A stretch of 64,000 nt of DNA. It comes from Begonia masoniana (taxonomy: Eukaryota; Streptophyta; Magnoliopsida; Cucurbitales; Begoniaceae). The stretch lies in NCBI GenBank assembly GCA_022432975.1, contig CM039516.1, positions 35,754,099 to 35,818,098 of the forward strand, given 5' to 3'. A program made the translations under genes and the position numbers. Positions within the stretch are counted from its first letter, which is position 1. Every line of letters starts with the position of its first letter. This document shows positions 12,015 to 23,429 of this stretch, piece after piece. The notes below the pieces were generated by a model that was not told the origin of the DNA, ran no database searches, and saw only the letters and a program-made list of their open reading frames with translations.

Positions 12015-12017
12015 GTA

Positions 12018-12028
12018 TGGTATCAGAG
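12018..12028 (+). promoter_or_regulatory. Primer-binding site of A
   Basis: TGGTATCAGAG lies just inside the 5' LTR and is complementary to initiator Met-tRNA. It is the start point of minus-strand DNA synthesis in this family. Confidence 0.9.
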
Positions 12029-12099
12029 AGATAAGGTTTAAAACCGATTCTGTGAAATGTTGACTGCGCAACCCGCCTCATGAGATCGCTCCACCAACT

Positions 12100-12165
12100 G
12101 TAAGTGTTTAAATTCCTGTAAAAGTTTTGTTTATTAAATTAGGTTATTCTGTTATTTTTATAGGA
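12100..12165 (+). other. Possible leader intron between primer site and gag of A
   Basis: CAACT/GTAAGTGTTT at 12100 is a good plant splice donor, followed by a T-rich stretch and TTTTTATAG/GAC about 12 bp upstream of the gag ATG. The donor is conserved in B, B', D, E and F at the same place. Splicing is inferred and has not been shown. Confidence 0.4.
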
Positions 12166-12176
12166 CTATCTTAGAA

Positions 12177-15100
12177 ATGGTGAGAGGACATCAGGAAGAA
12201 TCCAGTGAAAGCTCTCGGGCCATAGACCGATTGACAGAGCTGGTGGGGGTACAATCCCGCATGGTTGATCGAATGATGGCCAGAGAAGACGACAGAAACA
12301 ATAACCATGGAAATAACAATCGTGATAATGCACCGCGAGACAATAGTGGAGACAGATTCCGGCGACTTCAGCCACCCTCATTTGATGGGTTGTCTACAGA
12401 CCCGACCCGTGCTGAAACCTGGATTCGAACTATGGAGAAGATGTTCAGTTATGCAGAAGTAGAAGACAACAAGAAGGTTACTTGTGCCACGTTCCATCTC
12501 ACTGAAAGTGCTGGATTCTGGTGGGATGCAGTACAGTCGTCTACAGTGGCATTGAGCTGGGAAGGGTTCAAGGGGATTTTCTACGATAAGTACTTTGACC
12601 GAGGAGTGAGAAAGGAGAAGTTACTTGAGTTTTCTCGGCTGCGACAGTATGGATCTGTGGCCGAGTATGTTCAGAAATTTGAGTCGCTATCCCGATATGC
12701 AACACACATGGTGGCCACTGATGAGAACAAGGTGCACCAGTTTATTCAAGGTTTAAAGATGGACCTTCTTCGAGGAATCACGACTGGAGGTTTTGATGAG
12801 GCACCATATGTGAAAGTGGTGGCCAAGGCTTATCAACTGGAGGCTTTAGAAATAAAGTCCCAGAGACAAAGAGAACCACCAAGAGGAATTATAAGAAATA
12901 CTCCTCAACAACAACAACAAAAGATTCAGAATGTACATCCTCAACAGCAACAGAACAGGGGCATTAAAAGGCCCAATGAGACCCTTACTTACCAGGACAA
13001 GGGGAAGAGACCTATGGGAGCTCCTCAGCTTCCTGTCTGCCCACGTTGCCAGAAGAATCATACAGGAGGCTGCAGGCTTTTTACTGGCCAATGTTTCCGG
13101 TGTGGTAAAGAAGGCCATCAAGTCCGGGATTGTCCGGTGCCCGACACAAGGCCGATTGGTGCTATGCCTAGAGTGTTTGCAATGATGGAGGACGTTGATG
13201 ATGCTGATCAGCACACAGCAATTACAGGTACAATATTAGTATGTAATGTGCCTGCTTATACCTTATGGGACACGGGGGCCACACATTCGTTCGTGGCAAT
13301 AGACTTCGTAGTTAGACAAAAGTTTTGTAGTACGTCGTCAGATCAGCCTTACAGCGTTATGCTACCGTCCGGAGAGTTTATGCACTCCGAGCTGGTTGTA
13401 AGGGGTGATATAGTGTCAATGGGAGACCAGAAATTTTATGCCGATCTTATCGTCATCGGTATGAAAGGGTACGATGTCATTCTGGGGATGGACTGGCTAT
13501 TTAGACATTATGCCACCATCAACTGTAGGTCTGGGCTAGTAACGTTTAGACGCCCGAATGAAGTAGAATTCTCTTACCAGGCGGTACCGAAGAAACACCG
13601 TATGCCTGTTATATCTTCCTTAAAAGCTCAACGGCTGATGAAGTCAGGGTGCATTGGATTCCTGGCCCATGTAATAGACATACGAAGGCAAGATGAGGTG
13701 GAACTTCGAAATATTCCGGTAGTCCGAGACTTTCCTGAGGTTTTCTTAGATGACTTACCGAGGTTGCCACCTGATCGCGAAATTGAGTTTGAAATTGACG
13801 TATATCCAGGTGCGGAACCAGTATCAAAGAATCCGTACCGCATGGCACCAATAGAGCTGAAAGAGTTGAAGACTCAACTGAAAGAACTGGTGGACAAGGG
13901 TTTTGTGCGCCCAAGTTTCTCTCCGTGGGGTGCTCCCGTCTTGTTCGTTAAGAAGAAGGATGGGTCCCTACGGATGTGTATTGACTACCGTGAGCTGAAC
14001 AAGTTGACGATCAAGAATAAGTACCCGTTGCCGAGGATCGACGATTTATTTGACCAGCTACAAGGGGCTCGGGTATTTTCCAAGATTGACTTGCGCTCCG
14101 GTTATTACCAGTTGAAGGTCAGAGCAAATGATATTCCAAAGACCGCCTTCAGGACCCGGTACGGACATTACGAGTTCTTGGTGATGTCGTTCGGGTTGAC
14201 TAATGCTCCGGCGGCATTTATGGACCTGATGAACAGGATATTTCAGGATGTCTTAGATAAATTCGTGATCGTTTTCATTGACGACATCCTGGTTTATTCT
14301 CGGAATGAAGAGGAGCATAAAGAGCACTTGGCAATGGTGCTATCGACTCTGAGACAGCATCAATTGTTTGCCAAGCTATCAAAGTGCGAATTCTGGTTGA
14401 ACAAGATTAATTTCCTAGGCCACGTGGTGTCTGCTGAAGGAGTATCTGTGGACCCGGCCAAGATTGAGGCTGTAAGAAACTGGCCATGGCCGAGGAATGC
14501 AAGTGAGGTACGGAGCTTTGTCGGACTAGCTGGTTATTATAGGAAATTCATCAAGAGATTTTCTGTGATAGCAAAACCTATGACCAGCTTAACAAGGAAT
14601 AACATCAAATTCAGGTGGTCTGAAGCATGTGAGGTAAGCTTTCAGACACTTAAGCAGAAATTAACCACTGCTCCTCTGTTAGTATTGCCAGTTGAAGATG
14701 GCAAATTCAGCGTATACTGTGATGCATCGAAAATTGGCTTGGGATGCGTATTGATGCAAGAAGGGAAAGTGGTAGCATACGCGTCCAGACAATTGAAGAG
14801 CCATGAAGAAAACTACCCTACTCATGACCTTGAGTTAGCGGCAGTGGTCTTTGCACTGAAAATATGGAGACACCACTTGTATGGGCAATCATGTGAGGTG
14901 TTTTCGGATCACAAAAGCTTGAAGTACATATTTACTCAGAAGGAGTTGAATATGAGGCAAAGGCGATGGTTAGAATTCGTGAAAGATTACGATGTTGAGA
15001 TTAAATACCACCCGGGGAAAGCCAATGTGGTAGCCGATGCGCTAAGCAGGATGCCGTCTACTATGCACCTGACCTTGGCTACCATCTCATTGCCTTTGAG

Positions 15101-16607
15101 GACAGAAATTCAGAGGCTTGAACTAGAGGTAGTTTCTAAATTATCGGCCGTACTGGCAAATCTAACGTTACGGCCAACTATTCTGGACAGAATTAAGGAA
15201 GCCCAGAAGACTAATTCAAAGGAGATGGCCGATATAGTGAGCAAGTTACCTATGGCCTCTTCCGAGTTCAGCTATTCGGGAGATGGTATTCTGAAGTTCA
15301 GAGATAGATGGTATGTTCCGAAAGATGAAGAGTTACGAAAGAGCATCTTGTCGGAAGCCCACTCATCTTCTTTCTCTGTGCATCCTGGAAGCACGAAGAT
15401 GTATCAGGACTTGAAGCTTCACTTCTGGTGGCCAAATATGAAGAATGAAGTGGCCAAGTATGTGGAGTCTTGCATGATATGTCAACAAGTCAAGGCTGAA
15501 CATCAACGACCAGCTGGGACGCTTCAGCCTCTCCCGATTCCCGAATGGAAGTGGGAGAACATCACGATGGATTTTGTTGTCGGCCTTCCAAGAACGGCTA
15601 AAGGCCACAATAGCATATGGGTCATAGTGGACAGATTGACGAAGTCGGCCCATTTTCTACCTGTGAAGACGACATTCTCCATGGATCAGTATGCTGAGCT
15701 GTACATTAATGAGATTGTGAAGTTGCATGGTATTCCTGTGTCAATTGTATCTGACCGGGATCCTAGGTTCACTTCCAGGTTTTGGAAAAGCTTGCAAAAC
15801 TCCTTGGGTACAAAGCTGGATTTCAGCACGGCGTTTCACCCACAGACAGATGGACAATCTGAGAGAACAATTCAGATATTGGAGGACATGTTAAGGTCGT
15901 GCGTGTTGGAACTTCATGCTCCTTGGAGTAGATATTTGCCGTTAATTGAATTTGCTTATAATAACAGCTACCAGGCTACTATCGGCATGGCTCCATATGA
16001 AGCCCTCTATGGCAGAAAATGTAGATCTCCGTTATGTTGGGATGAAGTTGGAGAGTCCAGACTTGTCGGCCCTGAGATATTACAGCAGATGTCTGAGGTG
16101 ATTGCTGTTATCAAACAACGAATCAACACTGCTATGAGTCGACAGAAAAGTTATGCAGATCGGAGACGGAGAGAATTGGAGTTTGCTGAAGGCGATGAAG
16201 TATTCCTGAAGGTGTCGCCTTTCAAAGGTGTAATGAGATTTGGCAAGAAAGGGAAGCTCAGCCCACGGTTCATTGGCCCTTTTCCCATCTTGAAGCGTGT
16301 GGGAAGCGTGGCGTACAGACTACAGTTACCAGCGTCAATGGATGGAGTTCACAATGTTTTCCGTGTGTCGATGCTGAGAAAGTGTGTGCGAGATCCAACC
16401 CAGATCGTGGAACAGGTGGACTTTGATATCATGCCAACACTGACTTATGAAGAAAGGCCTATACAGATATTGGATATGTCACTCAAAGTGTTGCGCAATC
16501 GAGTGGTTCCATTGGTGAAAGTTTTGTGGCGAAATCATAATGTGGAGGAAGCCACATGGGAAAGAGAAGCGGATGTTAGGGCCCAATATCCGACCCTCTT
16601 TGCTTAG
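12177..16607 (+). CDS. Gag-Pol polyprotein of A (intact, 1476 aa)
   Basis: One open frame encodes the whole replication machinery of a chromovirus. In order: gag domain (about residues 60-200; [19 protein letters not shown]), Gln-rich linker, CCHC knuckle [14 protein letters not shown] (306-319), aspartic protease [10 protein letters not shown] (Asp365), RT ([12 protein letters not shown] at 700-703), RNase H (Asp849 in YCDAS; ELAAVV; SDHKS; ADALSR), integrase HHCC zinc domain (first His about 1062, CMIC near 1099), catalytic Asp1132, Asp1193 and Glu1229 (35-residue D-E spacing), GPY/F (RFIGPF), and a chromodomain-like tail ([16 protein letters not shown]). The ATG at 12177 is the first after the leader and is shared with F. 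Gag and Pol are in one frame with no frameshift, usual for plant chromoviruses. All catalytic residues checked are present. Confidence 0.96.
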   Translation: MVRGHQEESSESSRAIDRLTELVGVQSRMVDRMMAREDDRNNNHGNNNRDNAPRDNSGDRFRRLQPPSFDGLSTDPTRAETWIRTMEKMFSYAEVEDNKKVTCATFHLTESAGFWWDAVQSSTVALSWEGFKGIFYDKYFDRGVRKEKLLEFSRLRQYGSVAEYVQKFESLSRYATHMVATDENKVHQFIQGLKMDLLRGITTGGFDEAPYVKVVAKAYQLEALEIKSQRQREPPRGIIRNTPQQQQQKIQNVHPQQQQNRGIKRPNETLTYQDKGKRPMGAPQLPVCPRCQKNHTGGCRLFTGQCFRCGKEGHQVRDCPVPDTRPIGAMPRVFAMMEDVDDADQHTAITGTILVCNVPAYTLWDTGATHSFVAIDFVVRQKFCSTSSDQPYSVMLPSGEFMHSELVVRGDIVSMGDQKFYADLIVIGMKGYDVILGMDWLFRHYATINCRSGLVTFRRPNEVEFSYQAVPKKHRMPVISSLKAQRLMKSGCIGFLAHVIDIRRQDEVELRNIPVVRDFPEVFLDDLPRLPPDREIEFEIDVYPGAEPVSKNPYRMAPIELKELKTQLKELVDKGFVRPSFSPWGAPVLFVKKKDGSLRMCIDYRELNKLTIKNKYPLPRIDDLFDQLQGARVFSKIDLRSGYYQLKVRANDIPKTAFRTRYGHYEFLVMSFGLTNAPAAFMDLMNRIFQDVLDKFVIVFIDDILVYSRNEEEHKEHLAMVLSTLRQHQLFAKLSKCEFWLNKINFLGHVVSAEGVSVDPAKIEAVRNWPWPRNASEVRSFVGLAGYYRKFIKRFSVIAKPMTSLTRNNIKFRWSEACEVSFQTLKQKLTTAPLLVLPVEDGKFSVYCDASKIGLGCVLMQEGKVVAYASRQLKSHEENYPTHDLELAAVVFALKIWRHHLYGQSCEVFSDHKSLKYIFTQKELNMRQRRWLEFVKDYDVEIKYHPGKANVVADALSRMPSTMHLTLATISLPLRTEIQRLELEVVSKLSAVLANLTLRPTILDRIKEAQKTNSKEMADIVSKLPMASSEFSYSGDGILKFRDRWYVPKDEELRKSILSEAHSSSFSVHPGSTKMYQDLKLHFWWPNMKNEVAKYVESCMICQQVKAEHQRPAGTLQPLPIPEWKWENITMDFVVGLPRTAKGHNSIWVIVDRLTKSAHFLPVKTTFSMDQYAELYINEIVKLHGIPVSIVSDRDPRFTSRFWKSLQNSLGTKLDFSTAFHPQTDGQSERTIQILEDMLRSCVLELHAPWSRYLPLIEFAYNNSYQATIGMAPYEALYGRKCRSPLCWDEVGESRLVGPEILQQMSEVIAVIKQRINTAMSRQKSYADRRRRELEFAEGDEVFLKVSPFKGVMRFGKKGKLSPRFIGPFPILKRVGSVAYRLQLPASMDGVHNVFRVSMLRKCVRDPTQIVEQVDFDIMPTLTYEERPIQILDMSLKVLRNRVVPLVKVLWRNHNVEEATWEREADVRAQYPTLFA

Positions 16608-16631
16608 GCAAATTTTGGGGACAAAATTTCT

Positions 16632-16647
16632 GTTAAGGTGGGTGGAA
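16632..16647 (+). promoter_or_regulatory. Polypurine tract of A
   Basis: GTTAAGGTGGGTGGAA abuts the 3' LTR start TGTAACACCC and would prime plus-strand DNA synthesis. The same G/A-rich string precedes the 3' LTRs of B, B' and E. Confidence 0.85.
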
Positions 16648-19600
16648 TGTAACACCCGGCATTTTTGCCTATGTAATAATTCCCCGAATATGTAAGCGGA
16701 ATTTCTCCGATATTAATGCAATGATTGTTTTTAATAATATTGTCGATGTGTTTAATCGAACGAGGGTGATTCGTGAGACCGAATCGATTAACTAAATAAT
16801 GTTTTAGTTAAAAACCAATGGAAGGGCAAATTAGGAAGAAATTAAGGTTGGTGGGAGAAATCAAATGGATGATTGACACTTGGCAAACTTGTGGAAGAAG
16901 ACAAGCCATGTATCCCATTTCCTTCTCTTCCTCCTACGTGAGACATTTCCCTCTCTGCTCTCTTTCATTTTCCTCTCTGCTTCTCTCTTTCGATTGAAGA
17001 AAACCAACGCAAGGAGTTTCTTCCTTCTCTGATTTTCCTCCTGCTTTTCGGTCTAAGGTAATCATCTTAGATAGAAAACGATTTTAGTTTATTTATTTGC
17101 TAGTTTCGTGAGGTTTAGGGTTAATGTCTGTTTATGCATGCTATAGGTTCGTGAACCACGGTGCTCGTGCGTTCAAGCTTGCTGCATTTCGGACCACAGG
17201 TAAGTTCATGCATCTACGTTGGCCCTTAAGGCCCTACAACTCGGAGGTACTAAGGTCTGGTTCGGGTAGATAGGTTTTAGGTTATGTTTTAAGTTAAACG
17301 TGTTTCCGTTATATTCTGTTTCCTGTTGTATTCATTCTGTCATCTGTGAATGTTAAGTTTAAGCATTTCACTTATTCATGCATACACGTTTCCTGTAAAA
17401 TCATGCAAATGTTTTCAGCACCGGTTTTGAAGTAAGTAAGATAAAATCCTGTAAAGAAAATGTATGGTTAAGTGTGGACGAGGACTGGCATCCTGTCAAG
17501 TACTCCTGTTATGTCCTGAAAGTGGCATGTACATCCTGTTGCGCCAGCTCCTTCTCCCACTTATACCTTTCCTGTCCAGTGAAACGCAATGTTAAGTAAT
17601 GTAATGTTCACGTATTTTAAAAAGTCCATGCATCACTGCATTTCATTTCATGTTCTTATTGAGCTCTAGGCGCATAGTTGAACTCCTGTTGTAGGTATGG
17701 ATTTTCCAGATGAGGAGCTTGAGCCTCAAACTGACGAGTTGATGTAGTTGGAGGGAGGAGCTCACGGGATGGTTGCTGCAGTCAGACAAGATGTATTCCT
17801 GTGAGCGTGTATTTTTGAAAGTTAAGCCGAGTCCTGTATAGACTTTTATGTTTTGTTTTAAAACTTCTGTTTTGGTGAACTTGAAATGTATGTCAAGTTT
17901 CTGTAAAACTTTTGGAAATCTGTATTGATATTCAAAACCCTTGTATTTGACAGTTGAATTACGTTCTGAAGTATTCTGGAATTGTTTGGAATATTTTCTG
18001 TTGGCATGTGCATGGTGGTTTCTGGTTTTAGAGCTATCCATGTAATTTGATTTTCTTAAGTTTCTGCGTGGTTTACTGTTATGTTCGAAAATTCAAAATC
18101 ATATTTCGAATAGGTTTGAAGGTTGAAACGTTTATGTTTATGCTCTCTGTTTTGTTTGTCCATTCTGTTAACTGTTGACAAATTCTGTCTTTAAAACTAT
18201 GTCTTTCCCGATTGCCATCTTCCGGTTACTGTTCACACCTTGCCTCTTCCGGTTACTGTTCACACCTTGCATCTTCCGGTTACTGTTCACACCTTGCAAT
18301 CTTCCGGGTACTGGTATAACCACCTGCATCTTCCGGTTCACACCTTGCATCTTCCGTTACTGTTCACACCTTGCATCTTCCGGTTACTGTTCACACCTTG
18401 CATCTTCCGTTACTGTTCACACCTTGCATCTTCCGTTACTGTTCACACCTTGCATCTTCCGTTACTGTTCACACCTTGCATCTTCCGTTACTGTTCACAC
18501 CTTGCATCTTCCGGTTACTGTTCACACCTTGCATCTTCCGGTTACTGTTCACACCTTGCATCTTCCGGTTACTGTTCACACCTTGCATCTTCCGTTACTG
18601 TTCACACCTTGCATCTTCCGGTTACTGTTCACACCTTGCATCTTCCGTTACTGTTCACACCTTGCATCTTCCGGTTACTGTTCACACCTTGCATCTTCCG
18701 TTACTGTTCACACCTTGCATCTTCCGTTACTGTTCACACCTTGCATCTTCCGTTACTGTTCACACCTTGCATCTTCCGTTACTGTTCACACCTTGCATCT
18801 TCCGGTTACTGTTCACACCTTGCATCTTCCGTTACTGTTCACACCTTGCATCTTCCGTTACTGTTCACACCTTGCATCTTCCGTTACTGTTCACACCTTG
18901 CATCTTCCGTTACTGTTCACACCTTGCATCTTCCGGTTACTGTTCACACCTTGCATCTTCCGGTTACTGTTCACACCTTGCATCTTCCGTTACTGTTCAC
19001 ACCTTGCATCTTCCGTTACTGTTCACACCTTGCATCTTCCGTTACTGTTCACACCTTGCATCTTCCGTTACTGTTCACACCTTGCATCTTCCGTTACTGT
19101 TCACACCTTGCATCTTCCGGTTACTGTTCACACCTTGCATCTTCCGTTACTGTTCACACCTTGCATCTTCCGTTACTGTTCACACCTTGCATCTTCCGGT
19201 TACTGTTCACACCTTGCATCTTCCGTTACTGTTCACACCTTGCATCTTCCGGTTACTGTTCACACCTTGCATCTTCCGGTTACTGTTCACACCTTGCATC
19301 TTCCGGTTACTGTTCACACCTTGCATCTTCCGTTACTGTTCACACCTTGCATCTTCCGGTTACTGTTCACACCTTGCATCTTCCGTTACTGTTCACACCT
19401 TGCATCTTCCGTTACTGTTCACACCTTGCATCTTCCGTTACTGTTCACACCTTGCATCTTCCGTTACTGTTCACACCTTGCATCTTCCGTTACTGTTCAC
19501 ACCTTGCATCTTCCGTTACTGTTCACACCTTGCATCTTCCGTTACTGTTCACACCTTGCATCTTCCGTTACTGTTCACACCTTGCATCTTCCGTTACTGT

Positions 19601-20094
19601 TCACACCTTGCATCTTCCGTTACTGTTCACACCTTGCATCTTCCGGTTACTGTTCACACCTTGCATCTTCCGTTACTGTTCACACCTTGCATCTTCCGTT
19701 ACTGTTCACACCTTGCATCTTCCGTTACTGTTCACACCTTGCATCTTCCGGTTACTGTTCACACCTTGCATCTTCCGGTTACTGTTCACACCTTGCATCT
19801 TCCGGTTACTGTTCACACCTTGCATCTTCCGTTACTGTGCATCTTCCGGTACTGTTCACCTTGCATCTTCCGGTTACTGTTCACACTTTGCATCTTCCGG
19901 TCACTGTTCACGTTTTATTCATTTCCAGTTTATGTTTATTTATTTTACTTTTATTTTATTTTATGTTATCCATTTTAAATGTCCATGAGTTTTAAAAAGT
20001 CGAAAAAAAATAGTTGTCCCCGTTTTCCGCAAATGTCCCGGAGTGACGGCTCGGTTCTTGGATCCCGATCGGGTCCGGTTTTCGGGGCGTCACA
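16648..20094 (+). repeat. 3' LTR of A
   Basis: 3.45 kb, nearly identical to the 5' LTR outside its array and about 370 bp shorter because its minisatellite has fewer units. The donor-like site is at 17200 and the acceptor-like site at 17693-17694. Small indels relative to the 5' LTR cluster at about 18015-18230, next to the array start, and again at 19830-19912. Confidence 0.93.
18214..19912 (+). repeat. LTR minisatellite, 26/27-bp units, 3' LTR of A
   Basis: About 63 units of the same repeat. Almost every unit is the CACACCTT form; only the last has CACACTTT. Edge units are irregular (GCCTCTTCC, a GGTATAACCACC interruption near 18310, a shortened unit near 19838). Open frames in all three forward phases are a by-product of the stop-free unit. 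Confidence 0.97.
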
Positions 20095-20690
20095 CCCAAC
20101 ACTTCTGCGTATGGGTTTGTGATTGTTCATTCAGTTATTGAATGCTTATTTTATACACTCTACTTATGTTGTGGAATTCATCAATTATTCGAGTGTGTTG
20201 ATTTATTGCGTCTAAAGACAATGACCTGATGTTACAGATGGTGTCATAGGAGACAATCTTCTTTATTCTTCATTGAATATCAGTCTCGGGTGGAGGCTGC
20301 ATTTGAACTCTGGAGGAGTTCTATTTATTGACAATGGGAGTTTGTCTTTTTTATCGTAGGCAAGGGGATCTTGCCATACACGGATTCCGGGAGGAGTCAT
20401 CAACAACAAGGGGATCTTGTTTATTCTAGATCTCGGGAGAGATCAATCTCAAGTCGAAGAGAGCTCGCAAAAACAGTTTCATTGGGGAAGTTAGGAAGTG
20501 GCGGCGACAAAGAATAGAGAGAGTCTTTATTTCTTTAAGTCCGTTTGGCTTGTAACTTTGTGAACTTGTAAAATGTTTTTATACCTTGGCGTGGCCCCGC
20601 AGACGTAGGCGATTTGCCGAACTGCGTTACCAACCTCCTGTCTCTTTAATTTTTGTATATTTATAATTGTCCATCATTGCATTAATTATT
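20095..20690 (+). repeat. Probable Ty1/copia LTR, right part
   Basis: Continues from 8193 after A. It contains a copia-like R-U5 signature: CTTGTGAACTTGTAAAATG, a CTTGGCGTGG block, then GCAGACGTAGGC, ending near CATCATTGCA. ATTGGTATCACAC follows, resembling a degenerate Met-tRNA primer site. Total LTR length without A would be about 1.15 kb. No internal copia coding sequence follows, so the rest is lost. Confidence 0.55.
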
Positions 20691-20744
20691 GGTATCACAC
20701 AAAACACTTTGTGTGACATCGCATAACTTATCTTAATCTTTTAA

Positions 20745-20880
20745 CCTCAAATTGAACGAGGACCCGTTCAAAATCAACGGATCCCTGTTTTTTGAAAAAA
20801 CAAGAATGAGTCTCCGTTCTCGAGAAACGATGACCTGCCAGGGTTTATTTTATTAAAAAGTAGTTTGAGGTCCATTTTGT
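20745..20880 (-). repeat. Right arm of inverted repeat flanking A
   Basis: Reverse complement partner of 6549-6680 at roughly 80% identity by eye, including the GAACG(A/G)G(A/T)CCCGTTC dyad and the GGACCTC end. Confidence 0.6.
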
Positions 20881-23400
20881 TAAGATATTAATACTTCAGA
20901 GTTTAAAATAGATTTTATCTTCTCTCTCTCAACATTTCTCTCTAAAATGTACATTCTATTATAAGGTTGGAGAAAACACTAACAAATTCTCTCTCTCTCT
21001 CTCTGAAATACACATCCTTAGGTTTTTCCAACATCTTAGTTGGAGACTATCTCCCAAATAAGGTATTTGTGCCACTCTGTACCGGTCTCCCTCACAGCTT
21101 ATCCTAAAAAAACAGCCTAGAATGTATGTGGTTTAGACATTGTACTATACAAAAAATAAAACCCACCAAATTTTCAAACGTGTACAGATTGTACATTAAC
21201 AGTAGCATTTGATGAAGTTGTGGCCAAAACACGAGTAAGCAAACCACACATAAAGCAGAACTTAAGAGCTCGTACGCAATGACATTTAGAACCGAACAGT
21301 TGCTTAGTCCAAGGTAGCTTCCTATTTCGGACAAGACAAAGACTTAAAACTCGGGATCAGCCAAACTAAGAATTTTAAGACCACAATATTTGAACAAAAT
21401 TTAAAGCATAAATGCAGCTAATTGGAGATGTCAAAAAGCTATAGATGAATAATCTATTTCTTGCCAAGCTTATGGCCCTGCGATATTCAAGGCAATGGTT
21501 CTCGACTTTTGGAGCAGGATGCGTGTGTTTCAACCATCTAACCCTGTCTTTTTTCTGCAATCAAGTACAAAACAAAATGAATTGAATTTGAAAATGTACC
21601 AGAATAATGTCATCTAGCACCACCAGAATACACGTTATCTGAGGATAATATTAGAGGTGAGGAAATAACTGATACCTGGTTTACCCATGGAGGACACATG
21701 ATCTCTTCTTTTTGTTATTTGGCACCAAATATGCTATTGTCATCACACATATTCTGGGTGTTGTGGCCCTGCCACTTCAGCATTGCAATATCCCACGGTT
21801 GAACATTTACTTATTGGACCAAGCTTAGCGCTGCTTTATCGTCCTCGCAATTCACAATTTATTTCGAGGTTTTAGCATGGCGATGCCAACTCAATTGCCT
21901 TTCTAGGTTTAAAACTCGAGGGTTGAGCTTTGCGGCCCTAGTAACATAGTGTCATTGTACTGAACGATAACTTTATTTTATAAAGTTATTATTATACAAT
22001 TTTGCATTAGATTTGATAAAGAAATTATATTTATTTTGGTATTTTAAATAGAAAATATTAGAATTACTAAAAAACAGTGTAGAAATCTGAATTTACAACT
22101 ATGTTTTTTAAAATTATTTAACTTTCTATATATTTCTGATTATTTAGATATGATTTTACTAATTAAACTTCGTAGATTTGGAAACCCAATTGAGTGTTAA
22201 AGTTTTGAAACAATAAAGAATAGAAACTAACTTAAGGCTTGGAGGAAACATATTTGAAAACCTCCTGATCAAGAAGCCTTCTATTTGGAAAGTTAACAAA
22301 ACCATGCAATTGCCTGAATAAAAACCAAGATCTTCATTTATAAATAGACAGCGACGATCCTCATTATTGCAAATAGTCCCACAAGTAGTTTTTAACGAGT
22401 GGTAGAAGTAGAGTAGTAGTAGTTTTACGCGTAAAGAAGGACAGAGAAGGAGGCAGATACTACCGTCTTCCAAGACTAATCGCCAAGGATGATTAATTTA
22501 TATTTTATTTGTTTTCTCTCACCTACTGCACAATGTTTAATTTTATTGTAGTGCTTTTCATGTCAATCTTTATAAACTAATTTTCTTTAGATTGAGAGAT
22601 TAAAGTACCAAACTTTATAATTGATGGTGTTGTTGGTTTTGTTATTAGTTTTATTTACTTATTTATTTAATATTGTGTTTAATCTTATTCATGACAAAAG
22701 AGCCATTATCTGAATCATGAGATTGTTTTTCACAAGTGCTTATCGGTAACTTGAATTTCGAATTTGTATTGAATAATGTGCAATAGTTATGTTTAGACAT
22801 GAAGTTACCGTTTTTAGACAACCACTATAGACATATAAGTTCTCATCACAACTCTTTTGAAATTCTTATTTATATTTTATTAAATCTTTACATAGACGTA
22901 TGACAAAAATAAATAAGAATACAACATAGTAGATTGAAAAATTATTGTTCTATGTAATTCAAAATTTCAACTAATTAATACTGCTGTAACAATGTTGTGA
23001 CACAAACAAAAACTTATAAGGGGCAGAAAATTGACTTCCAATCATCTTTCACATAAAATTACCATCACATTAGTTATTATGTGCTAATCAATTAGTTGTT
23101 TTTATAAAAAATCAAATCCTTGGCGACTTTAACATATAGATTTCAGTTGGTTTTATAGAAAACTTTTATAATTTTTTTTATGTGGCTAATCATGTTACGT
23201 TAGTGTACACTTATACTTTATAATCATCACAATAATTTTTTTTGCGGCGTTGCCAAGTAACAATTTTTATAATTGATTTTTACGAGACTAATTCAATTTT
23301 TTTTGCACTTTCTTTATTATATACTTGATACTTGGTTATTTTTTTAGTAGGTACTTATGTTGCATGAAAACAAATCTTTAAATAGGGGGAGCGTATCGAG
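20881..23400. other. Non-coding, AT-rich stretch
   Basis: No gene can be supported. It holds a (CT)n run near 20990-21003 and several short frames without recognisable domains. A minus-strand frame at 21375-21560 is preceded by an acceptor-like TTGATTGCAG and could be a lone exon, but I cannot assign it. AT content is high from 21960 to 23380. Confidence 0.4.
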
Positions 23401-23429
23401 CTAGAAGAAGGGAGCAACAAGCCAAACAA

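Larger units (their letters stand above)
8194..20094 (+). mobile_element. Element A: complete Ty3/gypsy chromovirus (Tekay/Del-like)
   Basis: A full-length 11.9-kb element. The 5' LTR is 8194-12014, the primer site follows, gag-pol is one uninterrupted frame (12177-16607), a purine tract is at 16632-16647 and the 3' LTR is 16648-20094. Five-base target duplications CCCAA lie at 8189-8193 and 20095-20099. LTRs start TGTAACACCCGG and end GCGTCACA; the 5' LTR has lost the last CA at the primer-site border. Outside the minisatellite the LTRs differ by few substitutions, so the insertion is young. It is the only element here with an intact coding region and may be autonomous. Confidence 0.95.

Noticed and set aside
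21375..21560. Possible last exon of a host gene on the minus strand (acceptor-like TTGATTGCAG before it)
   Set aside because: Only about 60 codons, no recognisable domain and no neighbouring exon found; kept as an unassigned possibility only.
22159..22473. Minus-strand frame of 104 codons
   Set aside because: AT-rich non-coding context, no domain, no codon-usage or homology support.
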